From: JAUIAI01 sp045106815
GTDB lineage: Bacteria > Pseudomonadota > Gammaproteobacteria > Burkholderiales > Burkholderiaceae_E
DNA length: 64,000 nt
NCBI GenBank assembly: GCA_045106815.1
Contig: JBGCFG010000079.1
Span: 1 to 64,000, forward strand
Reading direction: 5' to 3'
Part shown: positions 23,478 through 32,500 of the stretch, piece by piece
Numbering within the stretch: the first letter of the stretch is position 1
Layout of the letters: every line of letters starts with the position of its first letter
Notes under the pieces: generated by a model
Databases searched by the model: none
What the model saw: only the letters and a program-made list of their open reading frames with translations
What the model was told of the DNA's origin: nothing
Translations under genes and position numbers: made by a program

Positions 23478-24850
23478 TGGAGGGCGCCGTGCCCAACGCC
23501 AACACCTTGGCTTCGTCTGTCGAAGCATCAGTCTTAGCCACAATCGAAAAGATTAGCGCTCACGAGAACCAGCTGCATTCAGTCGCGCAGCGCATCGATG
23601 ACATCGCGCGTGCAGACGCGAGCAGATGCGATGCTTTGACGCAAGCCGGCAGTCATGCCGGTTCGCTGCATGGACTTCAATTTGCCGTCAAAGACATCAT
23701 CGATGTGGCAGGCGTACCGACTCGATCGGGCTCGCTGACCCGTAGCGACCATCCCCCCGCGACGACTGATGCAACGGTCGTTGCCAAACTTAGAGCCGCC
23801 GGCGCAGTGCCAGTCGTCAAGACCAATACCGTTGAATTTGCGCTTGGCGGCTGGGGCACAAACCAAACGGTCGGCACGCCCCATAACCCATGGGATATGA
23901 ATACCCCGCGCGTGCCGGGCGGCTCTTCAAGCGGCACCGGGGTACTGGTCGGCTCGGGCTTACTGTTAGCTGGCCTTGGCACAGACACAGGTGGTTCGGT
24001 CAGGATTCCGGCAGCATTCTGTGGCTGTGTTGGCCTGAAAACTTCTATTGGACTGGTGAGCCGCGCCGGTGTGACGCCATTGTCTGAGACCCTGGATACC
24101 GTCGGGCCACTGACACAATCAGTGGCGACCTCTGCGGCCATGCTCGCCGCAATGCAAGGCAGCGATCCACTCGACCCATCGACCCGTGACGTTCAAAAAG
24201 TCGACCCGATCTCCTCACTGAACCGCGGCAATCAGGGGTTACGTCTGGGGGTACTGCCGTATGAGGCAATGCCGGATTTGTCTGGTGAAATGCGAGAGTC
24301 ATTTGAGCTGGCCAAACGCCTGCTGCTGGATTCCGGCGTGACCCTGGCCGACTGTTCACTGCCGATGTCGTTAGCCGAGTATCAACGCCAAGGCGGCGTT
24401 ATCTCTGCGGTGGAGGGTTATTCGACTTACGGTCACCTGGTTGATGATCCAGATTCAGCAATGGCTACCCCTAACCGCGAAAGAATGCGGCTGGGCGGCA
24501 CAGTGCCAGCGAGTGAACTGGTCAAGATATGGCGGACGAGGCAGCAAGCGATTACCGATTTTGAGCACGTTATCGGTGACTTCGATGCAATTATCCTGCC
24601 GTCCACACCAGCAACCGCGATGCCAATTGCGGAGGTTGATGAGAGCAACATGAGCATGAGTAGTCATACGCGCTTTGCAAACTACCTGGCCCTGGCTGCG
24701 CTGTCGGTTCCGATCGGGCTCAGCAAGACTGGCTTGCCAACCTCATTGCAAATTGTGGTGAGGCGGTTTGCAGATCCGCTGGCGCTGCGAATCGGCGCGG
24801 CATTTGAGCAAGTCCGCGGACGACTCCCTTTGCCTGAGTTCTCAGGGTAG
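23474..24850 (+). CDS. Amidase-signature family enzyme
   Basis: The protein of about 458 residues has the Ser-cisSer-Lys triad context of the amidase-signature family: lysine in FAVKDIIDVAG, GGSSSGTGVLVGSG with the cis-serine, and the nucleophile in GTDTGGSVRIPAAFCG. The family includes GatA, allophanate, malonamidase and peptide-amide hydrolases; substrate unknown. The start is uncertain: ATG at 23477 overlaps the asparaginase stop, while GTG at 23489 has GGAGGG four bases upstream. It is the last gene of the sigma-54 operon, so its product probably acts on imported amide compounds. Confidence 0.88.
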   Translation: MMEGAVPNANTLASSVEASVLATIEKISAHENQLHSVAQRIDDIARADASRCDALTQAGSHAGSLHGLQFAVKDIIDVAGVPTRSGSLTRSDHPPATTDATVVAKLRAAGAVPVVKTNTVEFALGGWGTNQTVGTPHNPWDMNTPRVPGGSSSGTGVLVGSGLLLAGLGTDTGGSVRIPAAFCGCVGLKTSIGLVSRAGVTPLSETLDTVGPLTQSVATSAAMLAAMQGSDPLDPSTRDVQKVDPISSLNRGNQGLRLGVLPYEAMPDLSGEMRESFELAKRLLLDSGVTLADCSLPMSLAEYQRQGGVISAVEGYSTYGHLVDDPDSAMATPNRERMRLGGTVPASELVKIWRTRQQAITDFEHVIGDFDAIILPSTPATAMPIAEVDESNMSMSSHTRFANYLALAALSVPIGLSKTGLPTSLQIVVRRFADPLALRIGAAFEQVRGRLPLPEFSG

Positions 24851-24929
24851 TTTGATCGGCTCCAAACGATTAAACTCGCCTCATTCGAGTATATTGGCGA
24901 CTCCCTGACAATGCCTATCGGGTACGCCA

Positions 24930-25391
24930 ATGATGTCTTTACCCCTAGCCGGCCAATGCCAATGTGGCAAGGTGGGCTATGAGCTAGCAGCTCAGCCGTA
25001 TGTCACGTACACCTGTCACTGCAAAGCCTGCCGGCGTCTCACCTCGTCTGCATTTACGCTCTGCGCTCAGGTGCCTGCTGAGTCTCTGGCGATTACCCTC
25101 GGCGCGCCAAAGCAACGAACTCGAATAGCCGAATCAGGAAATGAGTTGACCACCTCATTCTGTGGGCAATGTGGCTCTGCGCTTTTTGCACAAAACTCGG
25201 CCAGGCCCCGCATTAAGACCATATTTGCCGGCACATTGGATGAAGATTCTGAACTCACCCTGTCGGCACACATCTGGGTTCAACAAAAACTGCCATGGGT
25301 GGTGCTGCCCGCCGAACACAGACTCTTTGACACCCATGGTGATTGGCGCGCCGACTATGCGGCAGACCCCACGCGCTATCAGCCATCTTGA
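24930..25391 (+). CDS. GFA/CENP-V family zinc-binding protein
   Basis: The 153-residue protein has the GFA cysteine pattern: GQCQCGKVGYE, then TYTCHCKACRRLTSSAF, then FCGQCGSALF. These bind two zinc ions in the glutathione-dependent formaldehyde-activating (Gfa) family. Most members have no proven activity. Two ATG codons are adjacent at the start. It is followed within 8 bases by the NUDIX gene. Confidence 0.88.
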   Translation: MMSLPLAGQCQCGKVGYELAAQPYVTYTCHCKACRRLTSSAFTLCAQVPAESLAITLGAPKQRTRIAESGNELTTSFCGQCGSALFAQNSARPRIKTIFAGTLDEDSELTLSAHIWVQQKLPWVVLPAEHRLFDTHGDWRADYAADPTRYQPS

Positions 25392-25398
25392 AGCCATC

Positions 25399-25938
25399 AT
25401 GAAGCCATGGAAAACGATCAGCAGTGAGGCACTGCTTGATGATCAATGGATGCGACTACGAGCTGATGTCTGTGAAGTGCCTGACGGGCCGAGGCTGTCT
25501 CCTTACTACGTCATTGAAGAACGTGACTGGGTGCACGTGCTTGCACTCACGCACGACCAGCAGATCATTCTGGTTCGCCAGTATCGCTACGCGGTCGCCA
25601 CATTCTGTACTGAGCTACCGGGCGGTGTCATAGACGACGGCGAGACACCGCTTGTCGCCGCCAAACGTGAACTCCTCGAAGAAACCGGCCATACGGCCTC
25701 TGACTGGCAACCCGTAGGAACCTACTTCGCAAACCCCGCACGCCAGACTAATCGTGTTCATATATATCTGGCGCGAGAGCTGTCTTTACCCGGTGAGCAA
25801 TCACTTGATAGCAGCGAGCAAATTGCCGTGAGTTCGGTCACAGTAGACGAGGCAATAGCGTTAATCGCAAAGGGCGAGTTTTCACAGGGCATGCACATTG
25901 GCTCACTGTTCATGTGCCTACGGGCGGCTGGCCTATAA
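25399..25938 (+). CDS. NUDIX hydrolase
   Basis: The 179-residue protein has a full Nudix box, GGVIDDGETPLVAAKRELLEETG in family pattern (G-X5-E-X7-REL-X-EE-X-G), split here as GVIDDGE and RELLEETG. The surrounding layout (VRQYRYAVATFCTELPGG) resembles ADP-ribose/sugar-nucleotide pyrophosphatases. ATG at 25399 begins MKPWKTISSEALLDD; longer in-frame readings overlap the GFA gene and are discounted. Substrate is inferred by resemblance only. Confidence 0.87.
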   Translation: MKPWKTISSEALLDDQWMRLRADVCEVPDGPRLSPYYVIEERDWVHVLALTHDQQIILVRQYRYAVATFCTELPGGVIDDGETPLVAAKRELLEETGHTASDWQPVGTYFANPARQTNRVHIYLARELSLPGEQSLDSSEQIAVSSVTVDEAIALIAKGEFSQGMHIGSLFMCLRAAGL

Positions 25939-25959
25939 GCGGCAGGCCTTCAACGACTC

Positions 25960-27126
25960 ATGATAAAAACTCTGGCCATTGAAAACTATCGCTCGATTCG
26001 CCATCTGACTTTGCCAATGGCTGCGCTGACTCTCATCACAGGGGCTAACGGGTCAGGCAAATCCAATTTATATCGATCCCTCAAATTACTCGGCAGCGTA
26101 GCAGCAGGCGATATTGTGAGCGCCCTGGCAGTACAGGGCGGGCTTTCTTCAAGTTTTTGGGCCGGGCCTGAGCAGTTCAGTCGCGCGATGAAGCACGGCG
26201 AAGAACCCGTTCAGGGTGGGCCTTCGAATCGTTCCAAGCGATTGCAACTGGGATTCAATCTCGACGAGATTGGTTACGCCATCGCTCTGGGTTTGCCATC
26301 TGGCGAAGGACGGTCGCGTTTTGCCTTGGATCCCCAGATCAAACGCGAATGCATCTGGGCGGGCGAGATTTGCCGGCCGGCTTCTTTGCTACTCGATCGC
26401 AAAGCTGCGATGGCAAGATCGCGCCAGGCCGAGAGCTGGCAAGTTGTGCACCAACATCTGCAGCCCTGGGACAGCGTGCTGACATACACGTCTGACCAGC
26501 AATTAATGCCGGAAGCCGTGCAGCTGCGTCAGTACATTGCTAGTTGGCGCTTTTACGATGAACTCAGGAGCGACTCCCAGGCGCCCGCGCGACAAGTCGC
26601 GATAGGCACCCGCACCCCGTGTTTGGCAGGGGACGGTCACAATCTGGCCGCAGCATTGCAAACGATCATTGAAATCGGTGATGAACAGGCATTGCGCGAG
26701 GCCATCCGAACCGCATTTGAAGGCGCTGAACTGAGTATTGACGTCTCTGCCGATACGCGCTTCACCGTGAAACTTGCGATGCCAGGTCTGCTCAGGCCCC
26801 TGACGGCTGCCGAACTCTCAGACGGCACGCTGCGATTCTTAATGCTAGCGGCCGCTCTGCTCTCACCCCGCCCAGCCCCTTTGCTTGTCTTAAACGAACC
26901 AGAGGCAAGCTTGCACCCCGACCTGTTCCGGGCGCTCGCGCAGTTGATTCACCGCGCAACCCAAGACAGTCAAGTTTGGGTCGTGAGTCATGCCACGCGC
27001 CTGATCGCAGCACTCGACGACGAAGCAAGCTGCCTGACACATCATCTTGAGCGCTCGCTCGGCGAAACCACCGTTATGGGTCAGCAACCCCTGGAGCAAC
27101 CCCCATGGCGTTGGCCTAGCCGCTAG
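25960..27126 (+). CDS. RecF/SMC-like AAA family ATPase, standalone
   Basis: The 388-residue protein starts IKTLAIENYRSIRHL with Walker A ITGANGSGKSNL near residue 30. It has a C-terminal ABC-type region with ELSDGTLRFLMLAAAL and Walker B LLVLNEPEASLHPDL, and a switch histidine in VWVVSHATRL. The aspartate usual before the Walker B glutamate is replaced by asparagine (LNEPEAS). Such single-gene ATPases are related to RecF, the OLD family and COG4637; the role is unknown. No nuclease or toxin partner is adjacent. Its stop overlaps that of the TetR gene (CTAG). Confidence 0.8.
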   Translation: MIKTLAIENYRSIRHLTLPMAALTLITGANGSGKSNLYRSLKLLGSVAAGDIVSALAVQGGLSSSFWAGPEQFSRAMKHGEEPVQGGPSNRSKRLQLGFNLDEIGYAIALGLPSGEGRSRFALDPQIKRECIWAGEICRPASLLLDRKAAMARSRQAESWQVVHQHLQPWDSVLTYTSDQQLMPEAVQLRQYIASWRFYDELRSDSQAPARQVAIGTRTPCLAGDGHNLAAALQTIIEIGDEQALREAIRTAFEGAELSIDVSADTRFTVKLAMPGLLRPLTAAELSDGTLRFLMLAAALLSPRPAPLLVLNEPEASLHPDLFRALAQLIHRATQDSQVWVVSHATRLIAALDDEASCLTHHLERSLGETTVMGQQPLEQPPWRWPSR

Positions 27127-27716
27127 CCACTGGCGGCGCGCGATTGCGAGTCGCCCAGCAATTGCTTCACCGCCAACCGGTACGCCTCATCGGCTCCCAA
27201 CTGGGTTGAAGACATGCCCTGCAATTCGAGTGAGACCCACCCATGACAAAGCGCAAACAATCGCTTTGACATTGCTCGCGCACGGTTGCGGCTTCCTCGA
27301 CCACTGGTAACCAATGGCAGGACCGCCTCGGTGAGGACCTCCAGTGTTGCACCGGCCTTTTTCAGACCAGCTTCAGAAGGCTTGAATGCAACATTCGAAT
27401 GACCCAGCATCAACGCATAGTGCTTTGGAAACTGGTGGGCGCACTGTCTGTAGGCCATACATAACGCCATGACCCGATCGGCGCCGGTAAGCGTCTTGTC
27501 TATGGCTTGCTGCGCCTCGGCCAGCTGCTCGAACCCTTCGTCGTACAGTGCAGCTATCAGACCTGACTTGCCACCGTACCTTGAATACACGGCCATCGTC
27601 GTGCAACCAGCATCTTGCGCAACCCGCCGAACAGACAAGCCCTCCACCCCCTCTGCGACAAAGATGGCACGAGCTGATGAAAGCAGACGCTCACGGTCCT
27701 CAAGGGGTGGATTCAC
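27123..27716 (-). CDS. TetR family transcriptional regulator
   Basis: The protein of about 197 residues has an N-terminal DNA-binding domain, with LLSSARAIFVAEGVEGLSVR then a helix-turn-helix VAQDAGCTTMAVYSRYGGK. The C-terminal ligand domain has no recognisable specificity. GTG at 27716 is preferred; it begins just before the conserved N-terminal helix. It diverges from the transglutaminase-like gene, and two identical-pattern palindromes lie between them. By TetR precedent it probably represses that gene and possibly itself. Confidence 0.87.
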   Translation of the reverse strand: MNPPLEDRERLLSSARAIFVAEGVEGLSVRRVAQDAGCTTMAVYSRYGGKSGLIAALYDEGFEQLAEAQQAIDKTLTGADRVMALCMAYRQCAHQFPKHYALMLGHSNVAFKPSEAGLKKAGATLEVLTEAVLPLVTSGRGSRNRARAMSKRLFALCHGWVSLELQGMSSTQLGADEAYRLAVKQLLGDSQSRAASG

Positions 27717-27779
27717 GGCTAAACCTAAGCAGACTGAAAAACCCAGAGCAACCACTCTGGTTTTGAAGTAAACGTCATC

Positions 27780-27792
27780 ATAACGTTGTTAT
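27780..27792. promoter_or_regulatory. TetR operator 1
   Basis: ATAACGTTGTTAT is a palindrome of form ATAAC-N3-GTTAT located between the divergent TetR and transglutaminase-like genes. Its centre is 21 bp, two helical turns, from that of operator 2. Confidence 0.7.
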
Positions 27793-27800
27793 TATTGCTT

Positions 27801-27813
27801 ATAACACTGTTAT
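27801..27813. promoter_or_regulatory. TetR operator 2 overlapping the start of the target gene
   Basis: ATAACACTGTTAT repeats the ATAAC-N3-GTTAT pattern. It overlaps TATAAC (27800-27805), a possible -10 box, and the first annotated ATG of the transglutaminase-like gene at 27812. A bound repressor would block the promoter. Confidence 0.7.
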
Positions 27814-28621
27814 GAATGAATCAATCATGGGCATTAAAGCAAAGCGACGACACTTCTGCAGCGGCCTTTTTGGGTCATTGCTCCTCCATCGCTCTGTCCC
27901 TGTTCTAATGAGCGCTGATGCAATGGCGAGTGATGCAGCCACGCTCATCACACCCGACGCTCCTGCCATACGCTCACTACTTGAACAGATCGCCCACTCT
28001 CAGGCAGATGACGTGGCAATAGCTACCAGCATTCACGACTGGGTCCGGGATGAAATTCAGTTTGGCTTCATGCCAGCGTTCTACCAAATGACAGCAAGTG
28101 AAGTCCTTGCCGCCAGAGCTGGTTACTGCAATACCAAGGCAACACTGTTTGTCTCGCTCTTGCGAGCAGCTGGCATTCCAGCCCGAATACGCGTGTTCGA
28201 TTTATCCGCGATCGTCCTTGATGGGCTAATCGACCCGGCGACGCCATATGTCGATCACAGCATTACGGAAGTCCGTCTGAATAAGCGTTGGCTTGGCGTC
28301 GATAGTTACGTCGTTGACCGGCCACTCGCTGACGCTGCGCGACGGCGGCTATCCAATTCAACGAAACGAGCCGGCTTTGGCGTCCACCTGGGCGGCACCA
28401 GTGACTGGGATGGTCACTCCAACTCGTTTATCCAGTGCGTAGACGATGGGAGCATCGACGATTACATCTTAAGAGATCACGGTGTCTTCGACGATATCGA
28501 TCAGTTCTATCGGTTAGCACCAAACCCACGAAACAAACTCAACCACTTCACACGACTATTTCTCTGGCTGGGATCGCAGTCGATCAACGCACGAATTGAA
28601 GCAGTAAGACGAAGTACCTAG
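27812..28621 (+). CDS. Exported transglutaminase-like cysteine protein
   Basis: The 269-residue protein has a transglutaminase-like core: AGYCNTKATLFVSLLRAAG with the catalytic cysteine, DHSITEVRLNKRWLGVDSY with histidine, and the following aspartate. The fold includes bacterial proteases and amidases. The N-terminus (KRRHFCSGLFGSLLL) resembles a Tat or Sec signal, so export is likely. The start may be ATG at 27812 or ATG at 27827; with the former the -10 box would give an almost leaderless transcript. It is probably controlled by the adjacent TetR protein. Confidence 0.8.
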   Translation: MNESIMGIKAKRRHFCSGLFGSLLLHRSVPVLMSADAMASDAATLITPDAPAIRSLLEQIAHSQADDVAIATSIHDWVRDEIQFGFMPAFYQMTASEVLAARAGYCNTKATLFVSLLRAAGIPARIRVFDLSAIVLDGLIDPATPYVDHSITEVRLNKRWLGVDSYVVDRPLADAARRRLSNSTKRAGFGVHLGGTSDWDGHSNSFIQCVDDGSIDDYILRDHGVFDDIDQFYRLAPNPRNKLNHFTRLFLWLGSQSINARIEAVRRST

Positions 28622-28654
28622 CCTCACAAGCCTTTAAGCCGCTCTTGTATCAGG

Positions 28655-29515
28655 CTAGGGCGCTGAGTGAACCGACTGCTGAACGACCAGCTCCTCCAGC
28701 CATTGATCGATATGCGCGAACACACGCTGCCTGTCTTGAGGCGTTTCATTCAACAACTCGTGGTACAGCCCTTCATAGGTATGCAACATCACCTTGTCAG
28801 TGGGTGCGCGCCGCGCAAACTCGTCGCTCCCGGCAGGCTTAACAATAACGTCAGCCAATGGCACCAATAAGAGCGTCGGGATGCTTAAACGAGGCGCCAT
28901 TTCAAGCGCCTGTTCGCCAGTATCAACCAGCCACTTTATGAGACGCGCTGAGACGATTCGATTGATCAAGGGGTCAGCAAGCCAGGCCTTTCTTATCTGC
29001 TCATCGTGCGTTAGAAGCGGCCCGGACAAAGGTGCCGTAACGGTCAGATCTTTCGCCAGGAAGAACATCAGTGACAATTGAGCCCGTTGAAAGGCACTTA
29101 GATTGGGTTCAAATGCTGGCGCAGAAAGAATCAGCGCGTCCGGTTGAACTACGCCGCGCAGTACGAGATTTGCCGCTAACGCCCCGCCAAGGCTATGCCC
29201 CAGTAACAGCACAGGACCGTCGCAAGTCCGCTGGAAGGCCTCAAACTGCTCAACCGCATTGTTCTCAATTGCATCATCTTGCAAGATGCCGCGCTCACCC
29301 GGTGAACGCCCGTGAGCGGGATGGTCATGCGAACCGACCCGGTAGCCCTTGTCCACAAACCACTGGGCAACATGGGCATAGCGGGCGCCATGCTCACCTA
29401 AGCCATGAAAGATGTAGACCCCGCCTTCGAAAGCGAGCGCGGATTCGCCATCGGGCCAGCGGTGCTTGTGTAAAGATGGCCTGTCAAAAGATGGCCTGTC
29501 AATTACAGCACTCAT
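28655..29515 (-). CDS. Alpha/beta hydrolase, monoacylglycerol-lipase type
   Basis: The 286-residue protein has the serine-hydrolase layout: oxyanion segment FHGLGEHGARYAHVAQW, HDHPAHGRSPGERG, nucleophile elbow LLGHSLGGALAAN, aspartate near LLVPLADVIVKPAG and histidine in EGLYHELLNE. This matches lysophospholipase/monoglyceride lipases. Its ATG overlaps the indolepyruvate oxidoreductase stop (ATGA), so the two are coupled. The N-terminus contains a 15-bp tandem duplication. Confidence 0.87.
   Translation of the reverse strand: MSAVIDRPSFDRPSLHKHRWPDGESALAFEGGVYIFHGLGEHGARYAHVAQWFVDKGYRVGSHDHPAHGRSPGERGILQDDAIENNAVEQFEAFQRTCDGPVLLLGHSLGGALAANLVLRGVVQPDALILSAPAFEPNLSAFQRAQLSLMFFLAKDLTVTAPLSGPLLTHDEQIRKAWLADPLINRIVSARLIKWLVDTGEQALEMAPRLSIPTLLLVPLADVIVKPAGSDEFARRAPTDKVMLHTYEGLYHELLNETPQDRQRVFAHIDQWLEELVVQQSVHSAP
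29472..29501. repeat. Perfect 15-bp tandem duplication
   Basis: The unit AAAGATGGCCTGTCA occurs twice back to back near the start of the hydrolase gene and duplicates five residues (DRPS-containing) without changing frame. It looks like a recent slippage event and is unlikely to affect the enzyme core. Confidence 0.8.
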
Positions 29516-32500
29516 GACGCTGGACGGATCATGGCGATCGGTTTGAGGTCATGCCCTTTGAGCCGGGCGAGACACTCTGCGTGTTTCAGACGCGCCTGAA
29601 TCACATTCTTTTCTTTGACGGGGCCGTATCCTCGAATACTCATGGGCACTTCAGCAAGTTCAATGGCCGCGTCAAAATTATCGAGTTTTAGATGCTGGAT
29701 CATTTCGTCTATCGTTGCTTCAAATTCAGTGATCGAGGCTCGCTCCTGCCGGCGCTCCTCGGTTCTCCCAAACGGATCGAAAACGGTACCACGCAGGAAC
29801 TTACCTTTGCGAAGCAAGCCCATCGCGCTGAGCATCCATTGACCGAAAACACGCTTGGCGGGACGCCCTGAGTTGGGATCTTCTTTGGAGATCATGGGTG
29901 GCGCCAAGTGAAACTTCAGTGTGTAGTCGCCTTCAAACTGCGCGGCAATCCGCGCCTTGAACGATGGATCAGTGTGAAGGCGCGCCACTTCGTACTCGTC
30001 CTTGTAGGCCATGAGCTTAAATAAAGACTTAGCCACTGCCGCGCTTAGCCGCAGGCGACTGTCCTGAATGCCAATGCGTTCAGCCTCAACCTTCCTGACC
30101 TTCTCCACCAACGCGCGATACCGCTTGGCATAACGCTTACCCTGATAACCAACCAAGAACGCCGCTCGATGGTCAATCAAAGCCTGTAGATCAGCGTCGT
30201 TTCGCACCTTGCCAGCCGGCCGCCTGAATTCAATCACCTGAGCCGGCTCTGCCAGCTTTTGCACGCGGGCCGAATCATGTGCCAAGCGGCGCCCCCAGAG
30301 AAACGCCTGTTGGTTTTTCTTAACCGCTACACCGTTTAGCTCAAACGCCCGCTCTATCGCGATGCGGTTGAGAGGAACCCAGCCCTTTTGCCAGGCATAA
30401 CCAATCAGCATGGGGTTAGCAAACAGACCGTCTCCGAGGAGGTGCGTCGCCAGGCCAGACAGGTCCATGAATTCGATCTCCCGATCGCCCGCTGCATCCA
30501 TGATGTTTTGCTTCAACTCATCGGCTGGTAGTGACCAGTCAGGGTCGCGTAGGAAGTCAGACGTCGGTGAGACCTCGGTATTCACGACAGCCCGGGTCAC
30601 ATTCGGACGCATCTTGGATAACGCTTCATTGCCCGAGCTGACGACCAGATCTCCCCCAAGCAGCAAGTCAGCTTCGCCCGTGGCGATGCGGGTGGAATGC
30701 AGTTCATCATGGTGGTGCGCAATTTGCACATGCGAGAACACAGCGCCACCTTTTTGCGCAAGGCCCGCCATGTCGAGCACGGACACCCCCTTACCCTCCA
30801 GGTGTGCGGCCATACCGAGGATCTGGCCGACGGTGACAACCCCTGTGCCGCCCACGCCAGTGACCATGATGCCGTAGGTCCGGTTGCCTGATGTTTCGAT
30901 TGTGAGCTGTTTGGGTTCGGGCAAGGCCGGCCAGTCGCCGCCCGACTCTGCTGCTGATTCTTGCTGTTTCGCAGCTGACTTTTTCAGACCACCCCCTTCC
31001 ACTGTCACGAAACTCGGACAAAACCCCTTCAGGCAGGAGAAATCTTTATTGCATGATGACTGGTTGATTTTGCGCTTACGGCCAAACTCGGTCTCGACCG
31101 GTTCGACCGATACGCACGAACTCTGTACGCTGCAATCGCCGCAGCCCTCGCAAACGAGTTCGTTAATCACGACACGCTTGGCCGGATCAGGGAACCCCGG
31201 CTTCCCGTCAACGATGCGCTTGCGACGACGCCGTTTTTCAGAGGCACAGGTCTGGTCGTAAATGAGAATCGTGCAGCCTGCTATTGCGCGCAATTCGCGC
31301 TGTATTGCGTCTAACTCGTCGCGATGATGCACACGAATTCCAGCGGGCAAGCCCAAGGCGGTTGAGTTTTGATATCTCTCCGGCTCATCGGTAACGATCA
31401 ACACAAGCTTTGCGCCCTCAGCCTGAAGTTGGGTAACGATTTGCGGCACCGTCAGCGTGCCATCAATAGGCTGACCGCCTGTCATGGCGACTGCGTCGTT
31501 GTAGAGAATTTTGTAAGTGATGTTGGTGCCGGCAGCAATGCTGGCGCGAATTGCGAGTAATCCCGAGTGAAAGTAAGTGCCGTCACCGAGGTTTGTGAAG
31601 ATGTGTTTTTCGTCAGTGAAGGGAGACTGGCCAATCCATGGCACGCCTTCGCCACCCATCTGCGTGAACGTCTCGGTGCGGCGCTCCGGCATCCAAGTAG
31701 CCATGTAATGACAACCAATGCCGGCTAGCGCCCTGGACCCTTCTGGGACATGAGTTGATGTGTTATGCGGGCAGCCCGAACAAAACGTGGGAACCCGCTG
31801 GGCCGCCGCCTTCGGCTGAGCCAGTGCCCGCTCTTTGTTTTCGATAATCGCAAGCCGCGACTCGATGTTTGAACGGGTCTGCGCATCCAACTCAAAGCGC
31901 GAACCGTATTTGCCCGGATCAAGCAGCCGGGCTGCTATCGCTTTGGCGATTAACGCGGGAGATAATTCGGCGTGCGCAGGCAGCAACCATTTACCCATTG
32001 GCATTGCCCACTCACCACCGCGACCATCTTTCTCGTCAAACTTGCCGTACACGTTCGGTCGCTCAGCATCAGGCCAGTTATACAACTCTTCCTTAAGTGC
32101 GTATTCCATGATCTGGCGCTTTTCTTCCACCACAAGCACTTCACCGAGCCCTCTGGCAAAGTCACTAATGGTTTGCGCTTCCAGGGGCCAGACGACATCG
32201 CATTTGAACAAGCGCACACCAATGCGCTCGCAGGCGGCTTCATCCAACCCGAGATCTTCCAACGCCTGGCGTGTATCCAGATAAGCTTTACCGCCTGTCA
32301 CGATGCCAAACCACGCGTTGCTTGAATCAATAACGGTGCGATTGAGCTTGTTCGCCCGTACGTACGCCAGCGCAGCATAGAACTTATAGTCCAGCAGGCG
32401 CGCTTCCTGCTCGAGCGGCGAATCAGGCCAGCGAATGTTGAGTCCATCAGCTGGCAGTTCAAAGTCTTGCGGGATCACGATGTTGACGCGGTCTGGGCTG

